A DNA stretch of 33,586 nt from Myxococcota bacterium (GTDB lineage: Bacteria; Myxococcota_A; Polyangia; Polyangiales; Houyiibacteriaceae): assembly GCA_025453555.1 (NCBI GenBank), contig JALOQC010000131.1, forward strand, positions 1 to 33,586, given 5' to 3'. A program made the translations under genes and the position numbers. Position 1 is the first letter of the stretch; each line of letters opens with the position of its first letter. The notes under the pieces are model-generated. The model was not told the DNA's origin and searched no databases. It saw only the letters and a list, made by a program, of their open reading frames with translations. Positions 7,617 to 18,371 of this stretch are shown here, piece after piece.

Positions 7617-9248
7617 GTGACGAACGTGACGAACGACTCCCGACCGGTGGTGGTGATCGGCTTCTACGGCACCACCCTCGACTCGCCGAAGGGCGCGCAG
7701 CGCTGGAAGCGTTGGCGCCCCTCGCTCGGGCTGCTCCAGCAAGACGATCTGCTGATCGCGCGCTTCGAGCTCCTCTGTCGACCGAACGAAGATCTGCGAG
7801 TGTTCCTCGAAGACGCGGCGCGCCTTTCGCCGGAGACCGAGCTTCGTCGGCGTGACTTCGAGGTGAAGGATCCGTGGGACTTCGAGGAGGTCTACGAAGC
7901 GCTCCACGCCTTCGCGCGCGACTACCCCTTCGATCCCGAACGCGAGCGCTACCTCGTCCACCTCACGACCGGCACCCACGTCGCGCAGATCTGCCTGTTC
8001 TTGCTGACCGAGAACGGCTTCTTTCCCGGCGCGCTGCTCCAGACCTCACCGCCGCATCGCGCTGCGCCCGACATCTCCGCCCGTGCGGCCGACGAACCGC
8101 GCTCCTCGTGCTCGATCATCGACCTCGATCTGGCGCGCTACGAGCGGATCGCGCGGCGCTTCGAGGCCGAACGCGAAGAACGTACGGGCTTCCTCAAAGC
8201 CGGTATCACCACGCGAGACCTCGGATTCAATGCGCTCATCGATCGCATCGAACGCGTCGCGGAGAGCTCGCGCGCGCCGATCTTGCTTTCGGGGCCCACC
8301 GGTGTGGGCAAGACCCAGCTCGCGCGCCGCATCCACGCGCTGAAGACGGAGCGCGGGCAGAGCAGCAAGACCTTCGTCGAGGTGAACTGCGCGACGCTGC
8401 GCGGCGACCACGCGATGTCGACCCTCTTCGGGCACGAGCGCGGCGCCTTCACCGGCGCGAGCGCCAAGCGTCGCGGCGTGCTGCAGAGCGCGGACGGCGG
8501 CGTCGTCTTCCTCGACGAGATCGGCGAGCTCGGCCTCGACGAGCAGGCGATGCTGCTGACGGCGATCGAAGACAGACGTTTCGTGCCGCTCGGCGCCGAT
8601 CGCCCGGTGCAGAGCGACTTCCAGCTCATCGCGGGCACCAACCGCGACCTCTTCGCGCAGGTGCGAGAAGGGCGCTTTCGCGAAGACCTCCTCGCGCGCA
8701 TCTGCCTCTGGCACTTCCGACTTCCGACCTTGCGCGAGCGGCTCGCCGATCTCGAGCCCAACCTCGACTTCGAGCTCGAGCGCTTCGCGCGGCAGGCCAA
8801 TCGTCGCGTGACCTTCACGACCGACGCGCGCCTCGCGTTTCTCCGCTTCGCCACGAGCGCGGAGGCGAAGTGGACCCACAACTTCCGTGACCTCGGCGCG
8901 GCGGTCGTGCGCATGGCGACGCTCGCGCCCGGCGGTCGCATTCGGAGGGTCGAGGTCGACGACGAGATCGCGCGCTTGCGAGCGACGTGGGGCGAGGGCG
9001 AGGCGAACGTGCCCTCGCGGGTCGACACGGCTCTCGGCGAGGCTGCGAGCGACCTCGACCTCTTCGATCGCGTGCAGCTCGAGAAGGTACTCGAGGTCTG
9101 CGCGGTGAGCGCGTCGATCTCCGACGCGGGGCGCGCGCTCTTCGACAAGAGCCTCGCGCGCCGTACGAGCAAGAACGACGCAGATCGACTGCGGAAGTAC
9201 CTCGCGCGCTTCGGCCTCGACTGGGCGTCGACGAAGCGGAGCTCGTGA
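7617..9248 (+). CDS. rtcR: RtcR, sigma-54-dependent activator with CARF-like sensor
   Basis: Transcription activator of the RNA ligase gene, 543 residues (about 530 in E. coli). Residues of about 10-180 form the RtcR-specific N-terminal domain, recognisable from VVIGFYGTTLD, RWKRWRPSLGLLQQ, DPWDFEEVYEALHAFA and LTTGTHVAQI. This domain belongs to the CARF superfamily and is thought to sense damaged-tRNA ends, releasing the ATPase. The AAA+ domain has Walker A GPTGVGKT (226-233), the sigma-54 contact loop GAFTGA (276-281) and Walker B VVFLDEIGEL. The C-terminus has the RtcR-type DNA-binding region ending in RKYLARFGLDW. GTG 7617 was chosen over upstream frame because it directly precedes the conserved domain; GAGGAG lies 11 nt upstream, and GTG 7626 is an alternative. 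The sigma-54 promoter at 3651-3667 is its obvious target. Confidence 0.95.
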   Translation: MTNVTNDSRPVVVIGFYGTTLDSPKGAQRWKRWRPSLGLLQQDDLLIARFELLCRPNEDLRVFLEDAARLSPETELRRRDFEVKDPWDFEEVYEALHAFARDYPFDPERERYLVHLTTGTHVAQICLFLLTENGFFPGALLQTSPPHRAAPDISARAADEPRSSCSIIDLDLARYERIARRFEAEREERTGFLKAGITTRDLGFNALIDRIERVAESSRAPILLSGPTGVGKTQLARRIHALKTERGQSSKTFVEVNCATLRGDHAMSTLFGHERGAFTGASAKRRGVLQSADGGVVFLDEIGELGLDEQAMLLTAIEDRRFVPLGADRPVQSDFQLIAGTNRDLFAQVREGRFREDLLARICLWHFRLPTLRERLADLEPNLDFELERFARQANRRVTFTTDARLAFLRFATSAEAKWTHNFRDLGAAVVRMATLAPGGRIRRVEVDDEIARLRATWGEGEANVPSRVDTALGEAASDLDLFDRVQLEKVLEVCAVSASISDAGRALFDKSLARRTSKNDADRLRKYLARFGLDWASTKRSS

Positions 9249-9339
9249 ACGTTCCGAGATCTCGACGGTCGCTCGCTGCTGAGCGTCGCTACCTTCCGAC
9301 GCCCGGGCGCGCGGGAGCGCTCGACGCGAAAGAAACGCG

Positions 9340-9375
9340 AAGAGCCGACCCCTCGGGGCCGGCTCTTCGTCTTTC
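9340..9375. terminator. Bidirectional terminator between rtcR and the RRM gene
   Basis: Arms AAGAGCCG and CGGCTCTT (9340-9347, 9360-9367) enclose a second CCC/GGG stem capped by CTCG. Plus-strand downstream sequence is CGTCTTTC and minus-strand downstream sequence is CGCGTTTCTTTCG, so both converging genes can terminate here. It lies 92 bp after rtcR and 23 bp after the RRM gene. Confidence 0.75.
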
Positions 9376-9389
9376 ACGGGAGCGCGCGC

Positions 9390-9866
9390 TCAGCGCTCGG
9401 TCGCGATGTTCACGACGATGCGGCGACCGTCGAACTCGGCGCCGTTGAGCTCGTCGATGACCTTCTGCGCGAGCTTCCGGTCCGCCATGGTCACGAAGCC
9501 GAAGCCACGCGAGCGGCCGGTTGCGCGGTCGGTCATCACGACGCAGTCCACGACCTCGCCGACCTCCTCGAAGATCTGGCGCAGGTCACCGCTGCCGATG
9601 TTCCAGCTGAGGCCGCCCACGAAGAGTCGGCACGGGATCGTGGCCGCGCTGCGACCCGATCCGCCGCCGCTGGCGCCCCGCTCGATCTGTTGGAGCGCCT
9701 CGGAGATCGTCGGCAGGTCGCCGGTGAGCTCCGCCGCGGAGACGATCTCGATCTCGGCGGGGCCGCGGTCGCGTCGGTCGGCGCGTCGCTCGGCCTTTTC
9801 CCGCTTCTTGCGCGCCTTCTCCGCTTCGCGGGCGCGCTTGTCCATCGTGTAGTCGCCGCGACTCAC
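9390..9866 (-). CDS. Single-RRM RNA-binding protein
   Basis: Predicted RNA-binding protein of 158 residues. The N-terminal 50 residues are highly charged (repeated KRAREAEKARKKREK-like Lys/Arg/Glu), likely a helical or disordered tail. A Gly/Ser linker follows. The C-terminal 80 residues are one RRM with RNP2 (CRLFVGGLSW) and RNP1 (RSRGFGFVTM), as in bacterial cyanobacteria-type Rbp proteins and myxobacterial homologues. GTG 9866 is preferred because GAGGTG (9871-9876) lies upstream; the internal ATG at 9845 (MDKRARE) is the alternative. The gene converges on rtcR and shares its terminator. Bacterial RRM proteins are implicated in mRNA handling and cold response; its closeness to rtcB/rtcR suggests but does not prove an RNA-repair link. 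Confidence 0.92.
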   Translation of the reverse strand: MSRGDYTMDKRAREAEKARKKREKAERRADRRDRGPAEIEIVSAAELTGDLPTISEALQQIERGASGGGSGRSAATIPCRLFVGGLSWNIGSGDLRQIFEEVGEVVDCVVMTDRATGRSRGFGFVTMADRKLAQKVIDELNGAEFDGRRIVVNIATER

Positions 9867-10094
9867 GACACACCTCGGGCGGTCACGCCTCGCGCAGTGC
9901 AAGGTCCACTCTCAGTTCGGCAGCAGATGTTCACTTCGTGCAACGAGTCCTCGATTCCTCTCAGGTACGAAGCCCGATTTGTAGCAGGTCGCGCGCGCGA
10001 GTGCAGCAGGGGCCCGGTCGCCGCCCTCGCGGGAGCCCGGACGCGGCATTCCCATCAGCCGAACCCGACGAACCGGGACGAGGCGCGCACGTTC

Positions 10095-10118
10095 GAAGCC
10101 GCGCTCGAAGCCGCGCTC
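10095..10118. repeat. 12-bp direct repeat after the methyltransferase-fold gene
   Basis: Two exact tandem copies of GAAGCCGCGCTC on the plus strand, 30-53 nt past the stop of the minus-strand gene at 10148. No known family. Confidence 0.6.
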
Positions 10119-10147
10119 GAGCCTCTTCCGCCGCGTGTCGTTCGCCG

Positions 10148-10819
10148 TCACGGCGCGCGACCGACGTAGAGGAAGTGCTGGCCGCCCTTTCGGATGCGCG
10201 CCTTCACCGGCACGACCTCCTCTTCGAAGCCCGCGCGTCGCAGTCGCTTCTCGAAGGCGTCGCTGCGAAAGCCCGACCACACGACCAAGGTCCCGCGCGG
10301 GCGCAGCGCCTCACGCAGCGTGCGCAGCCCGTCGATCGAGTAGAGCCGCTCGTTGCTCGGCTGCGTGAACGGCTCCGGCCCGTTGTCGACGTCGAGCAGC
10401 ATGACGTCGTACGCACGTCGCACCGCGCGCACGTGGTCGACGAGGTCCGCGACCACGAGCTCGGTCCGCGGATCGTCGAGCGGATGTCCCGCGAGCGGCC
10501 CGAGCGGCCCGCGGTTCCACTCCACGAGGCAAGGCAGGAGCTCGCAGACCACGACGCGCGCGTCGGGCCCGAGGTGATCGAGCGCGGCCCGCAGCGTGAA
10601 TCCCATGCCGAGCCCGCCGACCAACACACGCACGCCCTTCCGATCGCGCAGCGGTGCGCACGCGAGCTCGCTCATGTGCTCTTCGGAGCCGTGGACGTCG
10701 GAGGCCATGAGGCTCTGCCCCGCGACCGCGACCACGAACGCGCCCGCTTCGCGCGTGAGCGTGACGGGCGTCCCGTCCGGCGTGGAGTCCTCCGCGATCA
10801 GCTCGCGCTTTCGCACCAT
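10148..10819 (-). CDS. Spermidine synthase-like, SAM-fold protein
   Basis: Protein of 223 residues with the Rossmann-like fold of the spermidine synthase family. Motif I is VLVGGLGMGFTLRAAL; an acidic strand follows (VVVCELLPCLVEW), then VVADLVDHV and the catalytic-region strand YDVMLLDVDNGPEP. The C-terminal half carries LREALRPRGTLVVWSG and a closing QHFLYVG strand. True polyamine synthases have further conserved Tyr/Asp residues that I cannot confirm, so the product may be an aminopropyltransferase-like protein or another SAM-dependent enzyme. ATG 10819 has no strong ribosome-binding site but is the only start compatible with the conserved N-terminal strands. Upstream, two overlapping inverted repeats (10851-10888) may be operators. 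Confidence 0.8.
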   Translation of the reverse strand: MVRKRELIAEDSTPDGTPVTLTREAGAFVVAVAGQSLMASDVHGSEEHMSELACAPLRDRKGVRVLVGGLGMGFTLRAALDHLGPDARVVVCELLPCLVEWNRGPLGPLAGHPLDDPRTELVVADLVDHVRAVRRAYDVMLLDVDNGPEPFTQPSNERLYSIDGLRTLREALRPRGTLVVWSGFRSDAFEKRLRRAGFEEEVVPVKARIRKGGQHFLYVGRAP

Positions 10820-11123
10820 CGCGCAGGCATCGCACGTCGCGCGTGCGAGGCCACTCGACGTCCACGAGTGGGGAGCCCGACACCCCACGTCGTCGCGGTT
10901 TGCGGTGCCCCCCTCCGATGCCCTACTGTTCGGCTCGTTCCGGGGCCCGCCCCGTCGAGCGATTGCGCCGTAGGCTTCGCTTCTCGCATCCGCACTGAAA
11001 TCACGTCTGCGAACGACCGACGGGGCGAGCCCGACGGCCCGTGAGCCCTCGCCGGCGACCGAACCCGCCGACCCGACGCCCCGCGTCGTCGTCGAACCGC
11101 GACCGACCCTTCGAACCGAGCCC
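10820..11123. other. Divergent intergenic region with two overlapping inverted repeats
   Basis: This 304-bp gap separates two divergent genes. It contains CCACTCG-N7-CGAGTGG (10851-10871), 32-52 bp upstream of the minus-strand start. Overlapping it is GTGGGG-N9-CCCCAC (10868-10888). Both are plausible operator or attenuator structures. The remaining sequence shows no coding bias and no recognisable promoter. Confidence 0.45.
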
Positions 11124-11579
11124 ATGCCCACGCGCCCACCCCGTCGGGAACGCAAAGCGAGCCGCCCGCCCGATCCGTCCAGCATGCCGCTCACGGCGCC
11201 GCGTGGCGTGCTCGTCGTGGAGCCGGATCCGGATCTGCAGCACAAGTTCGCGCGCTGGCTCACCGTCGCGGGCAACCGGGTGGTCGGCACGAGCTCCGGC
11301 GACGGCGCGCTCGCGCTCGCGCAACATTGGCCGGTCGACCTCGCGTTCGTGGCGGAGGACCTCCCCGGCATGGACGGCCTCGAGGTCGTGCGACGTCTGC
11401 TCGCGATCCGCGCCAGCACGCGCGTGGTGCTCCTGTCGACCGAGGACGGGAACGAGATCCAACAAGCCGCGCGCCTCGCCGGCGCACGCGCATGCGCGCG
11501 CAAGCCGCGGCGCGGCGATCGACTCATCGAGCTGATCGTGCGCCTCGACGACGAGGAGCCGGTCGCGGCCGCCGAGTGA
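11124..11579 (+). CDS. Receiver-like protein lacking the phospho-acceptor Asp
   Basis: Single-domain CheY-like protein of about 151 residues (130 from the internal ATG at 11184). The fold is clear: GVLVVEPDPDLQ (beta-1), VDLAFVAEDLPGMDGLEVVRRL (beta-3 to alpha-3), VVLLSTED (beta-4 with the conserved Ser) and ARKP (beta-5 with the conserved Lys). The residue four positions before the loop Pro, normally the phosphorylated Asp, is Ala (FVAEDLPG). The acidic pair after beta-1 is Glu-Pro rather than Asp-Asp. It is therefore predicted to be a pseudo-receiver that cannot be phosphorylated in the usual way. It has no output domain and no neighbouring histidine kinase, so its partner is unknown. Confidence 0.85.
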   Translation: MPTRPPRRERKASRPPDPSSMPLTAPRGVLVVEPDPDLQHKFARWLTVAGNRVVGTSSGDGALALAQHWPVDLAFVAEDLPGMDGLEVVRRLLAIRASTRVVLLSTEDGNEIQQAARLAGARACARKPRRGDRLIELIVRLDDEEPVAAAE

Positions 11580-11718
11580 TCGTCCTGCGACGCCGTCAGG
11601 CCGTCATCGCCTCGACCGACGCATGACAGTCCGTCGTCGCCGCAGCCCTCGCGCGGACACCTTTCTCTCGACCGCCCGCCTGCCGCCGCTCGGCACGCTC
11701 GCTGCGATGGTCGCAGTC

Positions 11719-12147
11719 ATGCACCCGCACGCCGAGCCTCATCCGCAGTCCTCCCTCGCGTCGACACGAGCTCCCACGTATCGACGAAGACGACGACGCG
11801 AGCTCGGAATGACGTTGATCGAAATCCTCGTCGTGATCACGATCATGGCTCTCGTCGCGGGCGCGGTCGGCGCTTCCGTCTTCGGCGCGCTGCGCGACGC
11901 GAAGGCCAAACGAGCGCGCACCGACGCCTCGTCGCTCTCGGCCGCCGCGCTGCGCTTCCGGCTCGATCACGCGCGTTGTCCCACGAGCACCGACGAGCTC
12001 GTCGAGGCGGGCTACCTCCAGCGCCACGGTCGCAGCGCCGACCCGTGGGACGGCGACTTCGTCCACGAGTGCGAAGCCGACGACGTGATCGCGGTGAGCG
12101 CGGGACCCGACGGCGTGTTCGGCACCGAAGACGACGTGCGACCGTGA
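11719..12147 (+). CDS. GspG-like type II secretion pseudopilin
   Basis: Pilin-like protein with a class III signal: a basic leader (RRRRRREL) ends in Gly and is followed by MTLIEILVVITIMALVAG, with the invariant Glu at +5 of the mature protein. Cleavage by the prepilin peptidase is expected after that Gly. The C-terminus AGPDGVFGTEDDV is the calcium-binding signature of the major pseudopilin GspG. No other type II secretion gene is in the window, so it is an orphan here. In-frame ATGs at 11623, 11707 and 11719 are all possible and none has a clear ribosome-binding site. The last gives a 30-residue leader, still long for the class but the most plausible. Confidence 0.85.
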   Translation: MHPHAEPHPQSSLASTRAPTYRRRRRRELGMTLIEILVVITIMALVAGAVGASVFGALRDAKAKRARTDASSLSAAALRFRLDHARCPTSTDELVEAGYLQRHGRSADPWDGDFVHECEADDVIAVSAGPDGVFGTEDDVRP

Positions 12148-12320
12148 TGCGCGGAGCTGACGCGTCTCGAGCTCGTCCCCGAGGCTCGTTCACGACGCTC
12201 CCGCCGAAACACCGTCGAAACAACGGCCCCCGAAACGTCGCTCGTTATTGTCGCGGAGGCCCCGCTCGGTGTAGGCCACGCAAGCACGGGAGCGCCGTCC
12301 GCTCGCCGCGCGAGGAGCGC

Positions 12321-15675
<3,355 letters not shown>

Positions 15676-15680
<5 letters not shown>

Positions 15681-15750
15681 CGAACGGTTTCGGTGACGAG
15701 CGGACGCCAGTGACGAGCGGGCCAGTGATGCGATGCCGGTGACGAGCGGA
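15676..15750 (+). repeat. Degenerate GTGACGAGCGG repeat bridging two DUF2126 genes
   Basis: Four copies of GTGACGA(G/A)CGG with variable spacers begin near 15677, 15693, 15710 and 15739, plus a short GTGATG remnant near 15725. The first contains the TGA of the upstream gene and the last lies within the first codons of the downstream gene. TGA triplets recur in all three frames. Confidence 0.7.
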
Positions 15751-18243
15751 TTCGATGCAGAGCTTCGTCGCGCGATCGCTGCGCACGACGCGCGCGTGCG
15801 CGAGGCCGGCCTGGAGCTCTGGCTCGGCGCGGAGCCGACCTTCACCGATCCGACGTCCAGCGATTCGGAGTGGATCGGCGCCGCGGTCGGAGGCACCAAG
15901 GAAGCACGCGCGATCGCGCTCTGGGTCGCGCTGCACGAGCGAACCGCACCGTCGGCGCGACGTGCGACCGAACGCCCGCGTACGCCCGACGCACGCGCCG
16001 GAGCGAGCGGCGACGCGCGCATCGACACGAGCACCGACGCGCGCGCGAGCGAGCCTCCGCTCCCGAACGGACGCCGCCAGCTCGCGCTCCGCACCCTCGG
16101 TCGCCAATACCCGGGCGAAGACGCGCCCCGCTTCTCGCTCGGGCTCTACGCGCTGCGCGACGGCACGCCGCTCTGCCCCGCGACCTTCGAAGATCCCGCG
16201 TTCGTCGCTGGATCCGCGCTCCATTCCCCGCGTGCTCGGGAGCTCCGCGACGCGCTCGCTCTCGCGCTCGGCGGCGCCGCCTTCGACATCGACGGAGCGC
16301 TGCCGCACCGTCTCGTGGTCGGCACCGATCCCCGCGACGCGCGGTGCCTGCGCGCACCGCTCGAAGGTCGCGCGATCCCGGAGAGTGGTCTCGTCGACGA
16401 GCTCGCGATGGAGGGGTTCGTGCTCGTCTGCGTCGGCGTCGAGGACACGCCGCGTGGCCCGTGCACCGTCCTCGAGCTGCCAGGATTCGCCTCCGCGCGC
16501 GGCTCGGCCACCAAGCCCTCGAACGCGACGTCGACGCACTCGACGACGACGACGAACGCGACGAAAGCCCTCGAAGGGTTCGGCTCCGACGTCGACGCCT
16601 TCCTCCGCTTCCTCGCCACCCTCGCCGAAGCCTGCCGCACCAGCGGCACCCGCGCGCTCATCCTCCGCGGCTTCCCACCCCCCGTCGACGCCCGCGTCCG
16701 TTTCGCGACGCTCACGCCTGATCCCGGCGTCGTCGAAGTGAACATGGCGCCGTGCACCGAGCTCTCCGACTTCGCCGCACAAGTGCACGCGATCCACGAA
16801 GCCGCGCACGACGTCGGCCTCGCGGCCGAGCGACGCCACTTCAACGGCGAGCTCTCCGACAGCGGCGGCGGCGGACACCTCACCTTCGGGGGTCCCTCCA
16901 CCGGAGCGAGCCCCTTCTTCCGCTTCCCGACCTTGCTCCCGAAGCTCGTCGCGTACCTCAACCAACATCCGTCGCTCAGCTACTACTTCGGCGGCCACGC
17001 CGCGGGCAGCGCGAGCCAATCTCCGCGCGCGGACGAGAGCGCGCGCGAGCTCTTCGGCGAGCTCCAGCTCACGCTCGCGCGTCTCGTCCGCGCAGCCACC
17101 ACCGCGAGCGCGACGCCCACCGCACCGAGCGCGACGCCCACCGCACCGAGCGCGACGCCCACCGCACCGAGCGCGACGCCCACCGCACCGAGCGCGACGC
17201 CCGCCGCACCGAGCGCGACGCCCACCACTCCGAGCGCGACGCCCACCACTCCGACACCCACGTCGAGCACGGCCCCGATCGCTCCGACCCCAGGCGTCGA
17301 TCCATCGCTTCTCTGGTCGAGCCTCGCGCCCTTCCTCGCGGACCGCTTCGGCAACTCCCACCGCAGCGAGATCAACGTCGAGAAGCTCTTCAACCCCTGG
17401 CTCCCCGGGCGTGGAAAGCTCGGCGTCATCGAGCTGCGTGCCTTCCGCCAAGCGCCCACGAGCGCCCACGCCATCGCGCGCGCCGCGCTCTTCCGCGCGA
17501 TCCTCGCGCGCCTCGCGACGAGCGACTTCCCCATCACGCTCTGTGACTTCGGCGCCGAGCTCCACGATCGCTACGCGCTCCCCTTCTTCCTCGAGAACGA
17601 TCTGCGTGAGGTCCTCGGCGACCTCGAGCGCGCCGGCTTCGCGCTCCCGTCCGTCCTCGCCCAAGAGCTCTTCCGCGATCCGCATCGCGTGCTCGGCGAG
17701 GTCGAGCTCGGCGATCCGAATGCGCCCGTCACCCTGACCGTGCGCCGCGCGATCGAGCACTGGCCGCTCGTCGGTGACCTCAGCGAACAAGCCGGCACCA
17801 CGCGCCTCGTCGATCCATCCACCACGCGCCTCGAAGTCCGCGTCACCGGCCCGAGCGAACGCGTCGGTCGCGTGATCGTCGGCGTGCGCGACGGAGACTC
17901 CGCCGTCCGCGCGCCCACCACCTTCGTCGACGACGGAGCGCGCAGCACGGTCGTGGTCGGCGTCCGCTTCCGCGCCTTCGTGCCCACGCTGGGCCTCCAC
18001 CCGAGCCTGCCCGCGCGCGATCCCCTCGAGCTCGTCGTCAGCGTCGGTGAGCGCAGCTACGCCCTCGCGCTGCATGCGTGGATCCCGGGTGGCGGCGTCT
18101 ATCCCGGCCTCCCCGAGACCGACGAGGAAGCCACCCGCCGCCGTCTCCGACGCTTCGTCGTCGAAGCGCGCAAAGCCCCGACGTGGACGAGAGCCCCGAG
18201 CGGAGCGACCACGCGCCACACGATCGACGCGCGCTGGTGGTGA
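15733..18243 (+). CDS. DUF2126-only paralogue with Thr/Pro/Ala-repeat insert
   Basis: Protein of 836 residues homologous to the C-terminal two-thirds of the preceding gene but lacking the transglutaminase core. Shared landmarks in the same order are LWLGAEPTFT, LGRQYPGEDAPRFSLGL, LTPDPGVVEVNMAP, DSGGGGHLTFGG, LNQHPSLSYYFGG, SHRSEINVEKLFNP and IELRAFRQAP. A poorly conserved Ala/Thr/Arg-rich insert sits near residue 75. A Thr/Pro/Ala-rich insert near residues 458-520 is encoded by a 21-bp minisatellite. The two inserts make it longer than the matching region of its neighbour. The two genes are probably co-transcribed. The usual companions of this family (circularly permuted ATP-grasp and alpha-E proteins) are absent here. 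GTG 15739 is an alternative start. Confidence 0.88.
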   Translation: MPVTSGFDAELRRAIAAHDARVREAGLELWLGAEPTFTDPTSSDSEWIGAAVGGTKEARAIALWVALHERTAPSARRATERPRTPDARAGASGDARIDTSTDARASEPPLPNGRRQLALRTLGRQYPGEDAPRFSLGLYALRDGTPLCPATFEDPAFVAGSALHSPRARELRDALALALGGAAFDIDGALPHRLVVGTDPRDARCLRAPLEGRAIPESGLVDELAMEGFVLVCVGVEDTPRGPCTVLELPGFASARGSATKPSNATSTHSTTTTNATKALEGFGSDVDAFLRFLATLAEACRTSGTRALILRGFPPPVDARVRFATLTPDPGVVEVNMAPCTELSDFAAQVHAIHEAAHDVGLAAERRHFNGELSDSGGGGHLTFGGPSTGASPFFRFPTLLPKLVAYLNQHPSLSYYFGGHAAGSASQSPRADESARELFGELQLTLARLVRAATTASATPTAPSATPTAPSATPTAPSATPTAPSATPAAPSATPTTPSATPTTPTPTSSTAPIAPTPGVDPSLLWSSLAPFLADRFGNSHRSEINVEKLFNPWLPGRGKLGVIELRAFRQAPTSAHAIARAALFRAILARLATSDFPITLCDFGAELHDRYALPFFLENDLREVLGDLERAGFALPSVLAQELFRDPHRVLGEVELGDPNAPVTLTVRRAIEHWPLVGDLSEQAGTTRLVDPSTTRLEVRVTGPSERVGRVIVGVRDGDSAVRAPTTFVDDGARSTVVVGVRFRAFVPTLGLHPSLPARDPLELVVSVGERSYALALHAWIPGGGVYPGLPETDEEATRRRLRRFVVEARKAPTWTRAPSGATTRHTIDARWW
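17107..17253 (+). repeat. 21-bp coding minisatellite (SATPTAP)n
   Basis: Seven tandem units of 21 bp encode SATPTAP four times, then SATPAAP and SATPTTP twice. The first four units are almost identical at DNA level, so copy number may vary between strains. The repeat sits in a loop between conserved DUF2126 blocks. Confidence 0.95.
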
Positions 18244-18279
18244 GCGAGCGCGCGGGTGCCACGGGCACGAAACACGAGC

Positions 18280-18311
18280 GCCGCGCCGGTGGCTCTCACC
18301 ACCGGCGCGGC
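18280..18311. terminator. Strong hairpin between convergent genes
   Basis: Perfect 13-bp arms (18280-18292 and 18299-18311) with a 6-nt loop, lying 36 bp after the DUF2126 gene and 60 bp after the protease gene. A short T-run (GTGTTTCG) follows only on the minus strand, so it best fits a terminator of the protease gene, possibly serving both. Confidence 0.65.
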
Positions 18312-18371
18312 CTCGACCACACACACTCACCAGCACGGCCAGCCCACCACGGCCGACCTTGCCTACACACG

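Noticed and set aside
2369-9248. Complete rtcBA operon
   Set aside because: No RNA 3'-phosphate cyclase (rtcA) frame is found anywhere between or around rtcB and rtcR.
7617-9248. CARF domain as evidence for a type III CRISPR system
   Set aside because: The N-terminal domain is of the RtcR kind and is fused to a sigma-54 AAA+ domain; no cas or csm/cmr genes are present.
11719-12147. Part of a type II secretion operon
   Set aside because: Flanking genes are a pseudo-receiver and a transglutaminase-like protein; no other Gsp component is present, so only an orphan pseudopilin is claimed.
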